Shown: positions 25,330 through 33,764, counted from the first letter of the stretch. The stretch: DNA of 41,438 nucleotides from Alphaproteobacteria bacterium (GCA_031291395.1 JARLJD010000034.1:1-41438), one strand, 5' to 3'. Notes: generated by a model from the sequence alone, not told the origin. Made by a program: numbers and translations.

Positions 25330-26067
25330 TTACTTCCCGCTCACCGTCGCCCCATACCGCCGGTCGCGGCGATTATATTCGTCTAGCGCCTGCTTCAGAT
25401 GCTCGGCGGAAAAATCAGGCCAGAGGACGTCCATAAAGATATATTCGGCATAGGCCGATTGCCACAGAAGGAAGTTCGAGATGCGTTTCTCGCCGCTGGT
25501 GCGGATCACGAGATCGGGGTCGGGCATGCCGCCCGTGAACAGGAAAGATTGAAACACATGCTCGTCGATGGCGTCGGCTTGCAACTGGCCGCGCTCCACG
25601 GCTTTGGCCAAACCCCGCGCAGCGGCGGTGATTTCCTGCCGCCCGCCGTAATTCAACGCCAGAGTCAACGTCAGTTTTTTGTTGTCCTGTGTCAGTTCTT
25701 CGGCGCGGTCGATCAGGTCGACAATATCGGCGGGAAGTTTCTTGCGCTCGCCGATGACGCGCACGCGCACCTGTTCCTTGTGCAGATTGGCCAGCTCGCT
25801 GCGCAGATAGTAGCGCAAAAGGCTCATCAACTCGCCGATTTCCATGGCGGGGCGGCGCCAGTTCTCCGACGAAAAGCTGTAAAGCGTCAGATAGCTGACA
25901 TGTTGTTCCACCGCGGCCGTGATCGTGCGCCGCACGGCCTCGATCCCCGCGCGATGCCCCATCGGCCGCGGCAAGCCGCGGGCTTTGGCCCAGCGCCCGT
26001 TGCCGTCCATGATGATCGCGACGTGGAGGGGTTTGGGCGTTTCTTTGGAAGGATTAATCATCGGCAT
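25330..26067 (-). CDS. uppS: Undecaprenyl diphosphate synthase
   Basis: This 245-residue cis-prenyltransferase makes the C55 lipid carrier for cell-wall and envelope sugars. HVAIIMDGNGRWAKARGLPR with the catalytic Asp, GHRAGIEAVRR, LYSFSSENWRRP and the C-terminal PDPDLVIRTSGEKRISNFLLWQSAYAE are all intact. I chose the ATG at 26067 (GAGG 9 bases upstream), which overlaps the parE stop by 14 bases; an ATG at 26061 is possible. It is normally next to frr; here a methyltransferase and parDE intervene. Confidence 0.95.
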   Translation of the reverse strand: MPMINPSKETPKPLHVAIIMDGNGRWAKARGLPRPMGHRAGIEAVRRTITAAVEQHVSYLTLYSFSSENWRRPAMEIGELMSLLRYYLRSELANLHKEQVRVRVIGERKKLPADIVDLIDRAEELTQDNKKLTLTLALNYGGRQEITAAARGLAKAVERGQLQADAIDEHVFQSFLFTGGMPDPDLVIRTSGEKRISNFLLWQSAYAEYIFMDVLWPDFSAEHLKQALDEYNRRDRRYGATVSGK

Positions 26068-26353
26068 GAAAGATTGCCTCAAGATTTCTTGCGCTGTGAA
26101 GAACGCGAACGATCTCCACGCCGTCGGGTCGTTCGCGGTAAAGAATTAAATAACTGCCGACGGGAAAATAACGCAAATCGTTTCCCAGATCGGGCCGCGC
26201 GGGGCCGAGGCGGGGATGTTCGGCAAGCAGGACGCATCTTTCGTCGATCATGCGAACAATTTTGTCCGCCGCTTTTTTATTGTCGTCCGCGATATATTCC
26301 CAGATCAACAACAAATCATTTTCAGCTTGTTCCGAGCGAATGAAGCTAGGCAT
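26054..26353 (-). CDS. parE: ParE/RelE-superfamily toxin
   Basis: This 99-residue protein has the ParE pattern: FIRSEQAENDLLLIWEYIADDN at the N-terminus, then a helix with ADKIVRMIDERCVLLAEHPRLGPARPDL and the core strands LRYFPVGSYLILYRERPDGVEIVRVLHSARN. ParE toxins poison DNA gyrase; related RelE toxins cleave mRNA, and this one is nearer ParE by pattern. The partner antitoxin ends 12 bases upstream. Its stop overlaps the uppS start, so toxin and essential enzyme are translationally linked. Confidence 0.9.
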   Translation of the reverse strand: MPSFIRSEQAENDLLLIWEYIADDNKKAADKIVRMIDERCVLLAEHPRLGPARPDLGNDLRYFPVGSYLILYRERPDGVEIVRVLHSARNLEAIFHADD

Positions 26354-26365
26354 ATAAGGGAATCC

Positions 26366-26647
26366 TTATTCCTGTTCGGCGTTTTTCGCGTCAAAGCGAC
26401 GATGCGCTTCCGCCAATAGATCGTCAATCGATCCAAAACGACCCTGCCCGCTGTTTATCCCTTCCTGCCACAGTCGGCGAATTTCTTCGATTTGCTGCTG
26501 GCGGAAAAACTGCTTCATTTGCCAATCGCGCAAAGCTTCGCGAACGACCTCGCTGCTGGAAGCATAGCCGCCGCCCTCGACCGCTTTGCGCACAGCGGCG
26601 GCCATATCGGGGGTAAGGGCAATGCTGATTTTCTCAACGGTGGCCAT
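26366..26647 (-). CDS. parD: ParD-type antitoxin
   Basis: This 93-residue antitoxin has an N-terminal ribbon-helix-helix domain (EKISIALTPDMAAAVRKAVEGGGYASSSEVVREALRDW) and a C-terminal helix that wraps the toxin, as in CC2985/ParD-family proteins. It should neutralise ParE and repress the operon through the palindrome about 15 bases upstream. The downstream parE gene and the operator complete the module. Confidence 0.9.
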   Translation of the reverse strand: MATVEKISIALTPDMAAAVRKAVEGGGYASSSEVVREALRDWQMKQFFRQQQIEEIRRLWQEGINSGQGRFGSIDDLLAEAHRRFDAKNAEQE

Positions 26648-26661
26648 GTTCGCCTCGCTTG

Positions 26662-26705
26662 GTAGGAATAATTCCTACTATATGAGGTTCCCCGCCAAAA
26701 AGCAA
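26662..26705 (-). promoter_or_regulatory. parDE promoter and palindromic operator
   Basis: A perfect palindrome, GTAGGAAT and ATTCCTAC around one central base (26662-26678), lies about 15 bases before the parD start. On the minus strand a TATAGT -10 box (26677-26682) touches it, and a weak TTGCTT -35 box (26700-26705) is 17 bases further upstream. Binding of the ParD dimer there would block transcription. Confidence 0.65.
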
Positions 26706-26712
26706 TCTGTTG

Positions 26713-27363
26713 TCAATTAGGACGTTCCAGCATCAGATAATTCCAAAGCACTTCCTTGCGGCCCAGGGCGTCGGGTTGCTTGCGTAATTCTCTCAGAATC
26801 GTAAACCCGAATTCTTTCGCCCACGCGCTGAAATAATCCGGATTCGCGGTAAAAACGAGGTGCTGCGGATCGGGCTTGCCATCGCGCAACAAAATTGCCA
26901 CGCGCCCGCCTTTCTCGGCTATATCGTAAAGCGATGCCAGCGAGGCCTTTTGATCCTCCGGCATGATGTGCACAAAACCGGCCGCGACCGTTATCATTTT
27001 GAATGGCGTTTGCCTGACTTTGACCAAACCGGGAAAGGCGTCATCGATCCAACAAATTTTTGAGGCCACGCCGATTTGCTTCTTCGCGCATTCGCGCAAC
27101 GCGGCGGAGGGTTCAACCGCCGTCACTGAATATCCCTGCGCTTCAAAAAATTGCGCGTCTCTGCCGTCGCCTGCGGCGACATCGATCAAAGCGCAGGGCG
27201 GTTTGTGGAAAAGACCAAACAACGGCGCCCAAACCTTGTCAGGCTCTATCTGCCGCCACAAGGCACTGTATTTTTGCGGGTCTTGTTCGTAAGGCGCGAT
27301 GGCGCGGTCAAGATAATCGGGGCGCGAAGCGTGTAAATCCTTTGCGTCCGGCAGATCAGACAC
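26713..27363 (-). CDS. Class I SAM-dependent methyltransferase
   Basis: This 216-residue methyltransferase has a clear motif I ([29 protein letters not shown]), a [15 protein letters not shown] motif after the acidic loop, and [13 protein letters not shown]. The substrate is unknown. The frame opens at a TTG at 27390 inside frr. I prefer the GTG at 27363, which overlaps the frr end by 8 bases and has purine-rich AAGGAGAAAGAGA upstream. The tight overlap suggests coupling to frr. It lies where uppS normally follows frr. Confidence 0.8.
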   Translation of the reverse strand: MSDLPDAKDLHASRPDYLDRAIAPYEQDPQKYSALWRQIEPDKVWAPLFGLFHKPPCALIDVAAGDGRDAQFFEAQGYSVTAVEPSAALRECAKKQIGVASKICWIDDAFPGLVKVRQTPFKMITVAAGFVHIMPEDQKASLASLYDIAEKGGRVAILLRDGKPDPQHLVFTANPDYFSAWAKEFGFTILRELRKQPDALGRKEVLWNYLMLERPN

Positions 27364-27892
27364 GCGTAATCTCTTTCTCCTTGCCAGCAAAAAGCTCGTC
27401 GACTTTTTTGATGTATTCGTCGGTCAGTTTTTGCACCTTGTCGTTCATGTCTTTGGTTTCGTCTTCCGACAATTTTTCTTTTTTGACCGCGTCCATCGCG
27501 TCGCGGCGAACGTTGCGTACCGCGACGCGCGCTTGTTCCGTGTATTTGCCTGCGATTTTGACCAGTTCCTGACGGCGTTCCTGACTGAGTTCCGGAAGCG
27601 GAACGCGGATCATCTGGCCGTCGGGCTGGGGGTTAAGGCCGAGGCCGGAGTCGCGGATCGCTTTTTCGACGCATTTGACCAGCGCCTTGTCCCACACCTG
27701 CACCGTAATCAGGCGCGGTTCGGGAACGTTGACGGTGCCGACCTGGTTCATCGGCATCAAGCTGCCATAGGCGTCGACATGCACATTGTCGAGCAGATTG
27801 ACTGAAGCGCGCCCCGTGCGTAGCCCCGAAAATTCCTTGCGCAGGGCTTCGAGCGAGCCTTCCATGCGTTGTTTGGTTGGGTCGAGATTCAT
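27356..27892 (-). CDS. frr: Ribosome recycling factor
   Basis: RRF splits the post-termination ribosome with EF-G. The 178-residue protein has the usual three-helix-bundle sequence: [75 protein letters not shown] and the C-terminal DDEY-KVDEL region. The frame runs further upstream into a 79-base inverted repeat. The ATG at 27892 with AAGGA 7 bases upstream is the family start. It is downstream of pyrH, as is conserved. Confidence 0.96.
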   Translation of the reverse strand: MNLDPTKQRMEGSLEALRKEFSGLRTGRASVNLLDNVHVDAYGSLMPMNQVGTVNVPEPRLITVQVWDKALVKCVEKAIRDSGLGLNPQPDGQMIRVPLPELSQERRQELVKIAGKYTEQARVAVRNVRRDAMDAVKKEKLSEDETKDMNDKVQKLTDEYIKKVDELFAGKEKEITRV

Positions 27893-27929
27893 TTTGTTTT
27901 CCTTATGCGTTACAGCGCGAAAGAGCGAT

Positions 27930-28008
27930 GGGGACACAATAAAAATGCGCTGGAACCGATGTTTTTTGCAAGGCAAATGTAGTTAAGGCGCATTTTTATT
28001 ATGTCCCC
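27930..28008. repeat. Inverted repeat in the pyrH-frr gap
   Basis: Arms of 21 bases (27930-27950 and 27988-28008) match in inverted orientation at 20 of 21 positions and enclose 37 bases. The outer ends are GGGGACA and TGTCCCC, with an ATAAAAATGCGC core. GGGGACA-ended palindromes are common in REP/MITE-like elements, including those moved by REP-associated tyrosine transposases; that link is inference here. It nearly fills the gap between two essential genes. Confidence 0.75.
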
Positions 28009-28029
28009 TGTCCCTGTCCAACCGTTTGT

Positions 28030-28779
28030 TTATTCCACAATCGTGAACTTGCCCTTGCCTTGCATCACCTCGGCAAACGCGCCGTGGGTGAAGATGGAGA
28101 AGACCAAAATCGGAATCTTGCTTTGCCGCGCCAGCGAGACGGCCGAGGCGTCCATGACTTGCAGATCTTGTGACAGCACGTCCATATAGCTGAGCCTGTC
28201 GTAACGTTTGGCGTTCTTGTCCTTGGTCGGGTCGGCGGTGTAGACGCCATCGACTTTGGTCGCTTTGAGCAACGCGTCGCATTGCATTTCCGAAGCGCGC
28301 AGAGCCGCCGCGCTGTCGGTCGTGAAAAACGGATTGCCGGTGCCGGCCGCGAAAAGCACGGCGCGGCCTTTTTCCATATGGCGCATCGCGCGGCGGCGGA
28401 TGTAAGGCTCGCACACCGAAGACATCGGAATGGCGGACAGAACCCGCGTCGGCACGCCCGCTTTTTCCAAAGCGTTCTGCATTGCCAGCGCGTTGATGAC
28501 GGTGGCCAGCATGCCCATGTAATCCGCAGTGGCGCGATCCATCCCGTGCGCCGCGCCCGAGACGCCGCGAAAAATATTGCCGCCGCCGATCACGACGCAA
28601 ACTTCGACGCCCATATCGACGACGGTTTTAATCTCTCCCGCGACGCGGTCGACGATTTCCTGCTCCAGCCCGTAATCGCGAGCGCCCATAAGCGCCTCGC
28701 CCGACAATTTTAGCAAGACGCGTTTATAGCGGGCTTTGGGGCGGTGTTTGTTGAGTTTTTCCGCAAGCGGGGATGACAT
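28030..28779 (-). CDS. pyrH: Uridylate kinase (UMP kinase)
   Basis: This 249-residue hexameric kinase of the amino-acid-kinase fold makes UDP from UMP. Visible are [70 protein letters not shown] and [10 protein letters not shown]. Its N-terminus ([15 protein letters not shown]) is about 15 residues longer than average. The ATG at 28779 has AAGGAA 8 bases upstream. In most alphaproteobacteria rpsB and tsf precede it; here they do not, and a 356-base gap with a REP copy lies upstream. Confidence 0.96.
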   Translation of the reverse strand: MSSPLAEKLNKHRPKARYKRVLLKLSGEALMGARDYGLEQEIVDRVAGEIKTVVDMGVEVCVVIGGGNIFRGVSGAAHGMDRATADYMGMLATVINALAMQNALEKAGVPTRVLSAIPMSSVCEPYIRRRAMRHMEKGRAVLFAAGTGNPFFTTDSAAALRASEMQCDALLKATKVDGVYTADPTKDKNAKRYDRLSYMDVLSQDLQVMDASAVSLARQSKIPILVFSIFTHGAFAEVMQGKGKFTIVE

Positions 28780-29014
28780 CGGGACATTCCTTTTAAGCAT
28801 AACAAAACAGACCCGGAGTCGAGGGGTCGAACTCAACTCACTATACAGGCTTGCTTTTTAATGAACAGAGGGAAAAAGACTTCTCGCCAACGCGCTTGTT
28901 AAGCAAACGCGGCAAAGAATTTTTTCGCGTTTTCAAGTTGACGCAGTATATGCCTGATCCCGCTCTGCGTGCCGCATCATTTATATACTGCGCCACGCCA
29001 AAAGCTGTGATTTT

Positions 29015-29086
29015 TCGTAGGAGCGGCTTCCAGCCGCGACCGCTTGTTTTTACGTCAAAAGTCGCGGCTGGAAGCCGCTCCTACGA
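29015..29086. repeat. 72-base palindromic repeat, copy 2
   Basis: Perfect 26-base inverted arms (29015-29040 and 29061-29086) surround a 20-base spacer. The arms and lengths match copy 1 at 20556-20627. It lies in the 356-base stretch (28780-29135) between pyrH and the mini rod protein gene. Besides this repeat, that stretch shows only an imperfect AGTATAT/ATATACT inverted repeat near 28940-28990; I see no gene there. Confidence 0.88.
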
Positions 29087-29135
29087 ACAGATAATTTGTG
29101 ACCTTGCGAAGTATAATTGTGGAAAGGAAGGCCTT

Positions 29136-29354
29136 CTAAACCCTAATATCCAACAACGCCTTTTCCATCTTTCCCACGGTTTTGACTACCGCGGCGTCGG
29201 CGGCGTAATTTACGCTGGCGGTTTTGAGATTGACCAGATCTCCATCAAGATTTTTTCCCGTTGACGAAGCCTTAACCACATTGCCCGCCGACTGTGTCGC
29301 CGAGGACACGGCGGAATGAAGCCCCAAAACGGCTGTCGATAACGCTCCGATCAT
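29136..29354 (-). CDS. Mini flagellar rod/hook-like protein
   Basis: This 72-residue protein joins an N-terminal segment like that of flagellar basal-body rod proteins (IGALSTAVLGLHSA) to a C-terminal segment like Flg_bbr_C (LVNLKTASVNYAADAAVVKT). The entire central domain is missing. Such short proteins occur in Alphaproteobacteria and may sit at the rod or hook, or be unrelated helical proteins that copy the pattern; I cannot tell. No flagellar genes are nearby. It is divergent from the small gene at 29563. Confidence 0.65.
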   Translation of the reverse strand: MIGALSTAVLGLHSAVSSATQSAGNVVKASSTGKNLDGDLVNLKTASVNYAADAAVVKTVGKMEKALLDIRV

Positions 29355-29562
29355 AGCGGTTTTCCTCGCTTTTTGAGATGTCGAACCTCAACATAGTATC
29401 ACAGCATTCTTAACGATCCGTCAATAAACCCCAATAAAACGTGAAGTTTTCGACGCAATTTATTTTGAAAAAAAACGCTCGAATTAACCTCGGATTCAAC
29501 ATTCGCCGGTAAAGTGAAGGTATCAGGAGAAAGAAAACGTAACCCTCACCAGGATGGATGCA

Positions 29563-29832
29563 ATGTTTCAGAACTACGAAATCAACAGCGCCTCAGGTTC
29601 GGTCGACGAGACCCTCGAACGGCTCGTCGCCATGACCAACCAAACCAATCTGGTGGCGCTCGACAAAACCATTTCCGCCATCAAGCGCGCGTCATCCAGC
29701 TATGCCGCAGCAGCAGCCCGCGTCGGCAGCATCGGCGAACGCATCGTCCGCGCCGCCCACGAAATCGGCATGACCCTCCCCGCGGATATGCGCGCCTCGA
29801 CCACTTCGGAAGAACAGCGCGTTTTTATGTAG
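29563..29832 (+). CDS. Small helical hypothetical protein
   Basis: This 89-residue protein consists of an acidic N-terminus (SASGSVDETLERLV) and a long amphipathic helix (TNLVALDKTISAIKRASSSYAAAAARVGSIGERIVRAA). The TNLVAL stretch recalls chemoreceptor signalling helices, but the match is too short to call. AGGA is 8 bases before the ATG at 29563; an ATG at 29554 is possible. It ends at a clear terminator. It is divergent from the mini rod gene across a 208-base gap that must hold both promoters. Confidence 0.6.
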   Translation: MFQNYEINSASGSVDETLERLVAMTNQTNLVALDKTISAIKRASSSYAAAAARVGSIGERIVRAAHEIGMTLPADMRASTTSEEQRVFM

Positions 29833-29862
29833 CTTTCGCCTGAATGCTTTGTGAGGGTTGTT

Positions 29863-29894
29863 AAAGCCTGACCGATTTCGGTCAGGCTTTTTTT
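29863..29894 (+). terminator. Rho-independent terminator
   Basis: An 11-bp stem (AAAGCCTGACC / GGTCAGGCTTT) with a 6-base loop is followed directly by a T-run to 29894. It lies 30 bases after the stop of the small gene at 29563-29832. Confidence 0.9.
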
Positions 29895-29933
29895 ACGATG
29901 TTTGTGAAAGTTCTGGTTGCTGCAAACAAAATC

Positions 29934-30269
29934 TCATCCGCCGCCAAGAACATTACCTGCAGCAGGGGGTCTCTGTCCAGAATACATGGGACGCTCGCTG
30001 CCCTCTATCCCATCTTGGGCTCGCAATAAAACATCAAGAACAGCATCATCAATTTTTTTACAACTTAAATCGAAATAAAAAGGGTCTGTAACAGGAAGCG
30101 GAACGGCGTTATCACGATCATTGATGTCACAAATCCACACTACCCATTGCGGTTTCTGACCTTCTATAACTTGTTCTGTTTTTCCAGGCACGACATCGAC
30201 GCGGAGACTTCTGAGATATGCTCCCAATTCACGGCTCCAACCAATTTTTCTGCTATTATCCGTTGACAT
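29934..30269 (-). CDS. Hypothetical protein
   Basis: This 111-residue soluble protein has no recognised family. It contains ELGAYLRSLRVDVVPGKTEQVIEG, a WVVWICDINDRDNAVPLPVTDPFYFDL stretch and a Gly/Pro-rich end. The frame is open to an ATG at 30404, but the first 45 codons look non-coding. The ATG at 30269 has a GGGGGATAG ribosome binding site. The low GC and odd codon use resemble the accessory genes at 23967-25294 more than the core genes. Confidence 0.55.
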   Translation of the reverse strand: MSTDNSRKIGWSRELGAYLRSLRVDVVPGKTEQVIEGQKPQWVVWICDINDRDNAVPLPVTDPFYFDLSCKKIDDAVLDVLLRAQDGIEGSERPMYSGQRPPAAGNVLGGG

Positions 30270-30564
30270 TCTATCCCCCCGTATAGAGTTTCTAGAATTA
30301 AGCACGTCGAATTTTTCTTGTTGCCAATCGAAAAAACCTCCGCGCAGGCTTCGTGATAATTTCCGCTTCTTCGACAGACATCTTTCCCCTAAATGAGCCT
30401 CCATCCCAGCTATTGCTACTGCTTCTCAAGCTTAACGCTAAATCTTGAAACCAAAACCCATTTTTGGCTATAAATTGCCTTTTTTGCTTAGGTGTGCTTT
30501 TTGTGCAGCAGCAGGGGATTTATGCCCCCTTCCCTTTGCTATTCGCGCATATTAAACCACCCCT

Positions 30565-31575
30565 ATGAAACTCCCCACCTCCCGCATCGCCTCTTTTCTT
30601 AACAACCCCGATCCTGCCGTGCGGGTAATTCTGGTTTATGGGCCGGATGCGGGGCTGGCGCGCGAACGCGCTGTGCGGTTGGCGAAAGGAGCGGTTCCCG
30701 ATCTGAACGACCCTTTTCGCGTCGCCGCCTTGTCCCCCGCCGCCCTTGTCGACGACCCCGCGCTTTTGCGCGATGAAATGGCTTCTTTGGCTTTGGGCGG
30801 AGGGCGGCGGCTGATTCGCATCCAGAATCCGGGCGAAACTCTGGCGCTCGCGCTCAGCCATCTTCTGACCGATATGCCGAACACCGACAGCCTGCTGGTG
30901 ATCGAAGCGGGCGAGCTTGGCAAATCGTCGAAACTGCGCGCCTTATGCGAAGGAGAAAATCCCTGCGTCTGCGCCATTCCCTGCTATGTCGAGGACGCCG
31001 CCGCGCGCCAGCGCACGATTGGCGAGATTCTGACCGCCGAAAACATCCGTGCGACGCGCGAAGTCATCGCGACCTTGGCCGAAATTCTGCCGCCCGACCG
31101 TCTGGCGATGCGCAGCGAGTTAGAGAAATTCGCGCTCTATGTCGGCAAGAACAACGCTGCGACAATGGCCGACGTCCACGCCTCGGTGCAAGACGCGGGC
31201 GCGGCGGAGTTGGACGATCTGGTCTTTGCCGTCGGCGCGGGCGAGGCCAAACGCGTCGCGCAACTGATCGACCGCCTCTATGCCGAGCAAACCGCGCCGG
31301 TCGCGATCCTGCGCGCGGCGCAACGCCATTTTCTGCGCCTGCATTGGGCGCGCGCGCAAATGGACAACGGCCTTGACGCAACGGCTGCCGTCAAACGCCT
31401 GTCCCCGCCGGTTTTCTGGAAATACGAAAGCGCGATGACATCGCAACTGCGCCGCTGGAAACAATCCCGCACCGAGCAAGCCCTGCGCCGCCTCTCCGAC
31501 GCCGAAGCCGCCCTCAAACGCACAGGAACCCCCGACGCCCTATGCGCCCAAGTCCTGCTTGGTCTAGCGGCTTAG
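30565..31575 (+). CDS. holA: DNA polymerase III delta subunit
   Basis: The delta subunit of the clamp loader opens the beta clamp. The 336-residue protein has the AAA+-like N-terminal part (VRVILVYGPDAGLARERAV), the LLVIEAGELGKSSKLRAL segment and the C-terminal collar helices (AQRHFLRLHWARAQ and CAQVLLGLAA). No ribosome binding site is seen. lptE, which often precedes holA, is absent; the upstream neighbour is the unknown gene on the other strand. A strong terminator follows. Confidence 0.9.
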   Translation: MKLPTSRIASFLNNPDPAVRVILVYGPDAGLARERAVRLAKGAVPDLNDPFRVAALSPAALVDDPALLRDEMASLALGGGRRLIRIQNPGETLALALSHLLTDMPNTDSLLVIEAGELGKSSKLRALCEGENPCVCAIPCYVEDAAARQRTIGEILTAENIRATREVIATLAEILPPDRLAMRSELEKFALYVGKNNAATMADVHASVQDAGAAELDDLVFAVGAGEAKRVAQLIDRLYAEQTAPVAILRAAQRHFLRLHWARAQMDNGLDATAAVKRLSPPVFWKYESAMTSQLRRWKQSRTEQALRRLSDAEAALKRTGTPDALCAQVLLGLAA

Positions 31576-31585
31576 CGGGGGCAAA

Positions 31586-31622
31586 AAGGCGATGCGCTTT
31601 TCCGCGCATCGCCTCCTTTTTC
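31586..31622 (+). terminator. Rho-independent terminator of holA
   Basis: A perfect 10-bp GC-rich stem (GGCGATGCGC / GCGCATCGCC) with a TTTTCC loop is followed by CCTTTTTC. It lies 10 bases after the holA stop. Confidence 0.85.
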
Positions 31623-31656
31623 GTCAATTCCGCGCGTTTACGGCGCGTTTTTAACC

Positions 31657-32151
31657 CTACTGCGCTGCTGGCGGCGCTTCGGGGGCGGCGGGTTTCTCTT
31701 CGCCGGTGGGGGCTGCTTTATTTTCGTGTTGCTCCATCATTTCTTTGCGGTGCTCGAAATGTTCCTTGTGCATCGCTTCCATTTTCTCATGCATGGCCTT
31801 CATGCGTTCATGCAGTTTTTCCGCTTTTTCGTGCAGAGCCTTTCTTTCTTCCTTACAAGAAGCAGCTTCCGCCTTGGGCGCGTTCATGCACTTGTCCATC
31901 AGCTTTTCACGCGCGGCGTCCAGTTCTTCATGCTCTTTGCGGAGTTGTTCCATTTCTTCGTGGAAGGCGCGATGTTCGCCGCTTTCCGGCCCCATCATCA
32001 TTCCTCCATGCCCCATGCCTTCATGGCCTGCGCTTTGCGCAGGCGGGGGCGGCGGGTTGCCGGGGGCATTTTGCGCCAAAGCTGGAAGGCTCGCCGCCAA
32101 ACTGACAGCCAGAACGGCATAACCAAAGGTTTTCTTGAAAGGTGATGTCAT
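31657..32151 (-). CDS. Exported Met/His/Glu-rich coiled-coil protein
   Basis: This 164-residue protein has a clear signal peptide (PFKKTFGYAVLAVSLAASLPALAQ) and a mature part that starts Pro-rich. It then has a Gly/Met/His patch (GHEGMGHGGMMMG) and a long Glu/Lys/His/Met coiled coil (KLHERMKAMHEKMEAMHKEH) with two Cys. It resembles Spy/CpxP-like or metal-binding periplasmic proteins in composition, but their LTxxQ motif is not visible. A role in metal buffering or envelope stress is inference. GGAG lies 7 bases before the ATG at 32151. Confidence 0.75.
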   Translation of the reverse strand: MTSPFKKTFGYAVLAVSLAASLPALAQNAPGNPPPPPAQSAGHEGMGHGGMMMGPESGEHRAFHEEMEQLRKEHEELDAAREKLMDKCMNAPKAEAASCKEERKALHEKAEKLHERMKAMHEKMEAMHKEHFEHRKEMMEQHENKAAPTGEEKPAAPEAPPAAQ

Positions 32152-32214
32152 CTTTCGCTCCATGAGTTCATAAGTTGAGGGGGAATCCAAGTGATCCAAT
32201 CTGGCGCGAAAGGG

Positions 32215-32781
32215 TTAAAAAACGTTAAACTCGGTCACGATCTTATCCAGCCTGATGTCGTTCGGCCCGACTGGAACTTCGGCGACTTGCTGACAGGCAT
32301 AGGCGATGCCGATAGCCAAAACGCGCTTCTTCGCCCGCAAAGCCGCAATCGTCCGGTCATAATAACCGCCGCCATAGCCCAGCCGATTGCACCTGTCATC
32401 GAAGGCGAGCAGTGGGATCAATAAAACATCAGGCGCGATCTCGGGCGCATCGCATGCGGGTTCGAGAATGCTCATCGGATTGGCGAGCAGCCGGTCGCCC
32501 TGTTCGTAAAGGCGAAAGATCAAAGGCATGCGCGGCCCCGTGACGACAGGCAGGGCGATTTGATGCCCCCGCGCGCGCAGAGCTTCATTCAGCACGACGG
32601 GATTCATCTCCGCGCGAAAGGCGCAATAACTAGCGACAACGACGTTCGCCTCCAGTTGGATATGTTGCATGAAAACATCGGCCAGTTTGGCAAAGGAATC
32701 CGGATCGCCCCCGACGCGCCGCCTCTCGCGCATTTCAAGCCGTAAGCGCTGTTTTTCTTCTTGCAAGGGAGAACGCGTCAT
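32215..32781 (-). CDS. 5-formyltetrahydrofolate cyclo-ligase
   Basis: This 188-residue enzyme of the FAU1/YgfA family converts 5-formyl-THF to 5,10-methenyl-THF with ATP. The C-terminal LLIPLLAFDDRCNRLGYGGGYYDRTI motif is diagnostic, and the basic N-terminal KQRLRLEMRERR and the AEMNPVVL region fit. Its ATG at 32781 overlaps the lpxK stop (ATGA). The frame opens two codons earlier, which I consider less likely. It ends the waaA-lpxK-fau cluster. Confidence 0.93.
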   Translation of the reverse strand: MTRSPLQEEKQRLRLEMRERRRVGGDPDSFAKLADVFMQHIQLEANVVVASYCAFRAEMNPVVLNEALRARGHQIALPVVTGPRMPLIFRLYEQGDRLLANPMSILEPACDAPEIAPDVLLIPLLAFDDRCNRLGYGGGYYDRTIAALRAKKRVLAIGIAYACQQVAEVPVGPNDIRLDKIVTEFNVF

Positions 32782-33764
32782 CCGCACCGTTCCTCGATCA
32801 AACGCGCAAGGGCATCCTGCGCCCCCGCATCATCAAAAACCAGCGCGACGGGCAGAACAATGACCTCGGTGCGGAAGGAAGGCGGCAGGCGGGCGGCGTC
32901 TTTTTCGGTCGTCAGCAAGCGCGCGCCCTGTTCTTCGGCCTTCAGGCGCAAAGCGTCAATGTCGGCTTCGCTGAAAACATAATGATCGGGGAAAGCGCAA
33001 ACCTCCGCAAGATCGAGGGCGAGGGAGCGCGCCGTGGCGAAAAACTTTTCCGGCCGCGCGATGCCCGCGAAAGCCACGAACCGGCTGTCGCGCGGAAAGC
33101 CGCGCGGCACGTCGGGCTGCAAGCGCGCGCGAAAAACCGGAACCTTCGCGCGCGTCGTTAAATTCTGGCGGTCGTTCTCGCCGATGATAATCATTGCATG
33201 AATTTTTTTCAAAGCCTCGGCGAAAGTCTCGCGCAACGGCCCCGCCGGAATTACGCGCCCGTTGCCGATGCCGACGTCGCCGTCCACGACCAGAAGCGAT
33301 ACCGTTTTTGTTATATGCGGATTTTGCAATCCGTCGTCCATAAGGATCAACGAGCCGTAATTTTCCGCCTGCCGCGCGGCGGCGGCTCTGTCGCGGCCAG
33401 CCCAAGTCGGCGCAGCCGCGGCCAGAAGCAACGCCTCGTCGCCGACATCTTCGGCGGAATGCAGCGCCAGATCGACGCAGGTCGAAACCCCCTTTCCGCC
33501 ATAGCCGCGCGTCACGAAACAGGGCTTGTGCCCACGCTTTTTAAGAATCTTTGCCAAAGCCAAACAAGTCGGCGTTTTCCCCGCTCCGCCCACAACCACG
33601 TTGCCGATGCAAATAACCGGAACGCGCGAACGATAAGGCTTGGCAAAAACGCGGCGCAGACGGGTTCCCGTTTTGAAGAAACAGGAAAAAGGAGTCAAAA
33701 GCGTTGAGGCCAGCGCCGCGGCGTAGTCTTTTTGTTGCGGATACCAGAAGCGGAGAGTTTTCAT
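32778..33764 (-). CDS. lpxK: Tetraacyldisaccharide 4'-kinase
   Basis: LpxK phosphorylates the 4' position of lipid A disaccharide at the inner membrane. The 328-residue protein has the N-terminal amphipathic anchor (FWYPQQKDYAAALASTLL), the P-loop VVGGAGKTP at 57-65, FVTRGYGGK, the LILMDDGLQNP Walker B-like motif and the C-terminal LLTTEKDAARLP. It implies the organism makes lipid A. Its stop overlaps the fau start by 4 bases. Upstream, a 240-base repeat separates it from waaA. Confidence 0.94.
   Translation of the reverse strand: MKTLRFWYPQQKDYAAALASTLLTPFSCFFKTGTRLRRVFAKPYRSRVPVICIGNVVVGGAGKTPTCLALAKILKKRGHKPCFVTRGYGGKGVSTCVDLALHSAEDVGDEALLLAAAAPTWAGRDRAAAARQAENYGSLILMDDGLQNPHITKTVSLLVVDGDVGIGNGRVIPAGPLRETFAEALKKIHAMIIIGENDRQNLTTRAKVPVFRARLQPDVPRGFPRDSRFVAFAGIARPEKFFATARSLALDLAEVCAFPDHYVFSEADIDALRLKAEEQGARLLTTEKDAARLPPSFRTEVIVLPVALVFDDAGAQDALARLIEERCG

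Noticed and set aside
25399-26343. Long open frame antisense to uppS and parE
   Set aside because: The opposite strand has intact UppS and ParE motifs; the antisense product is compositionally odd, without domains.
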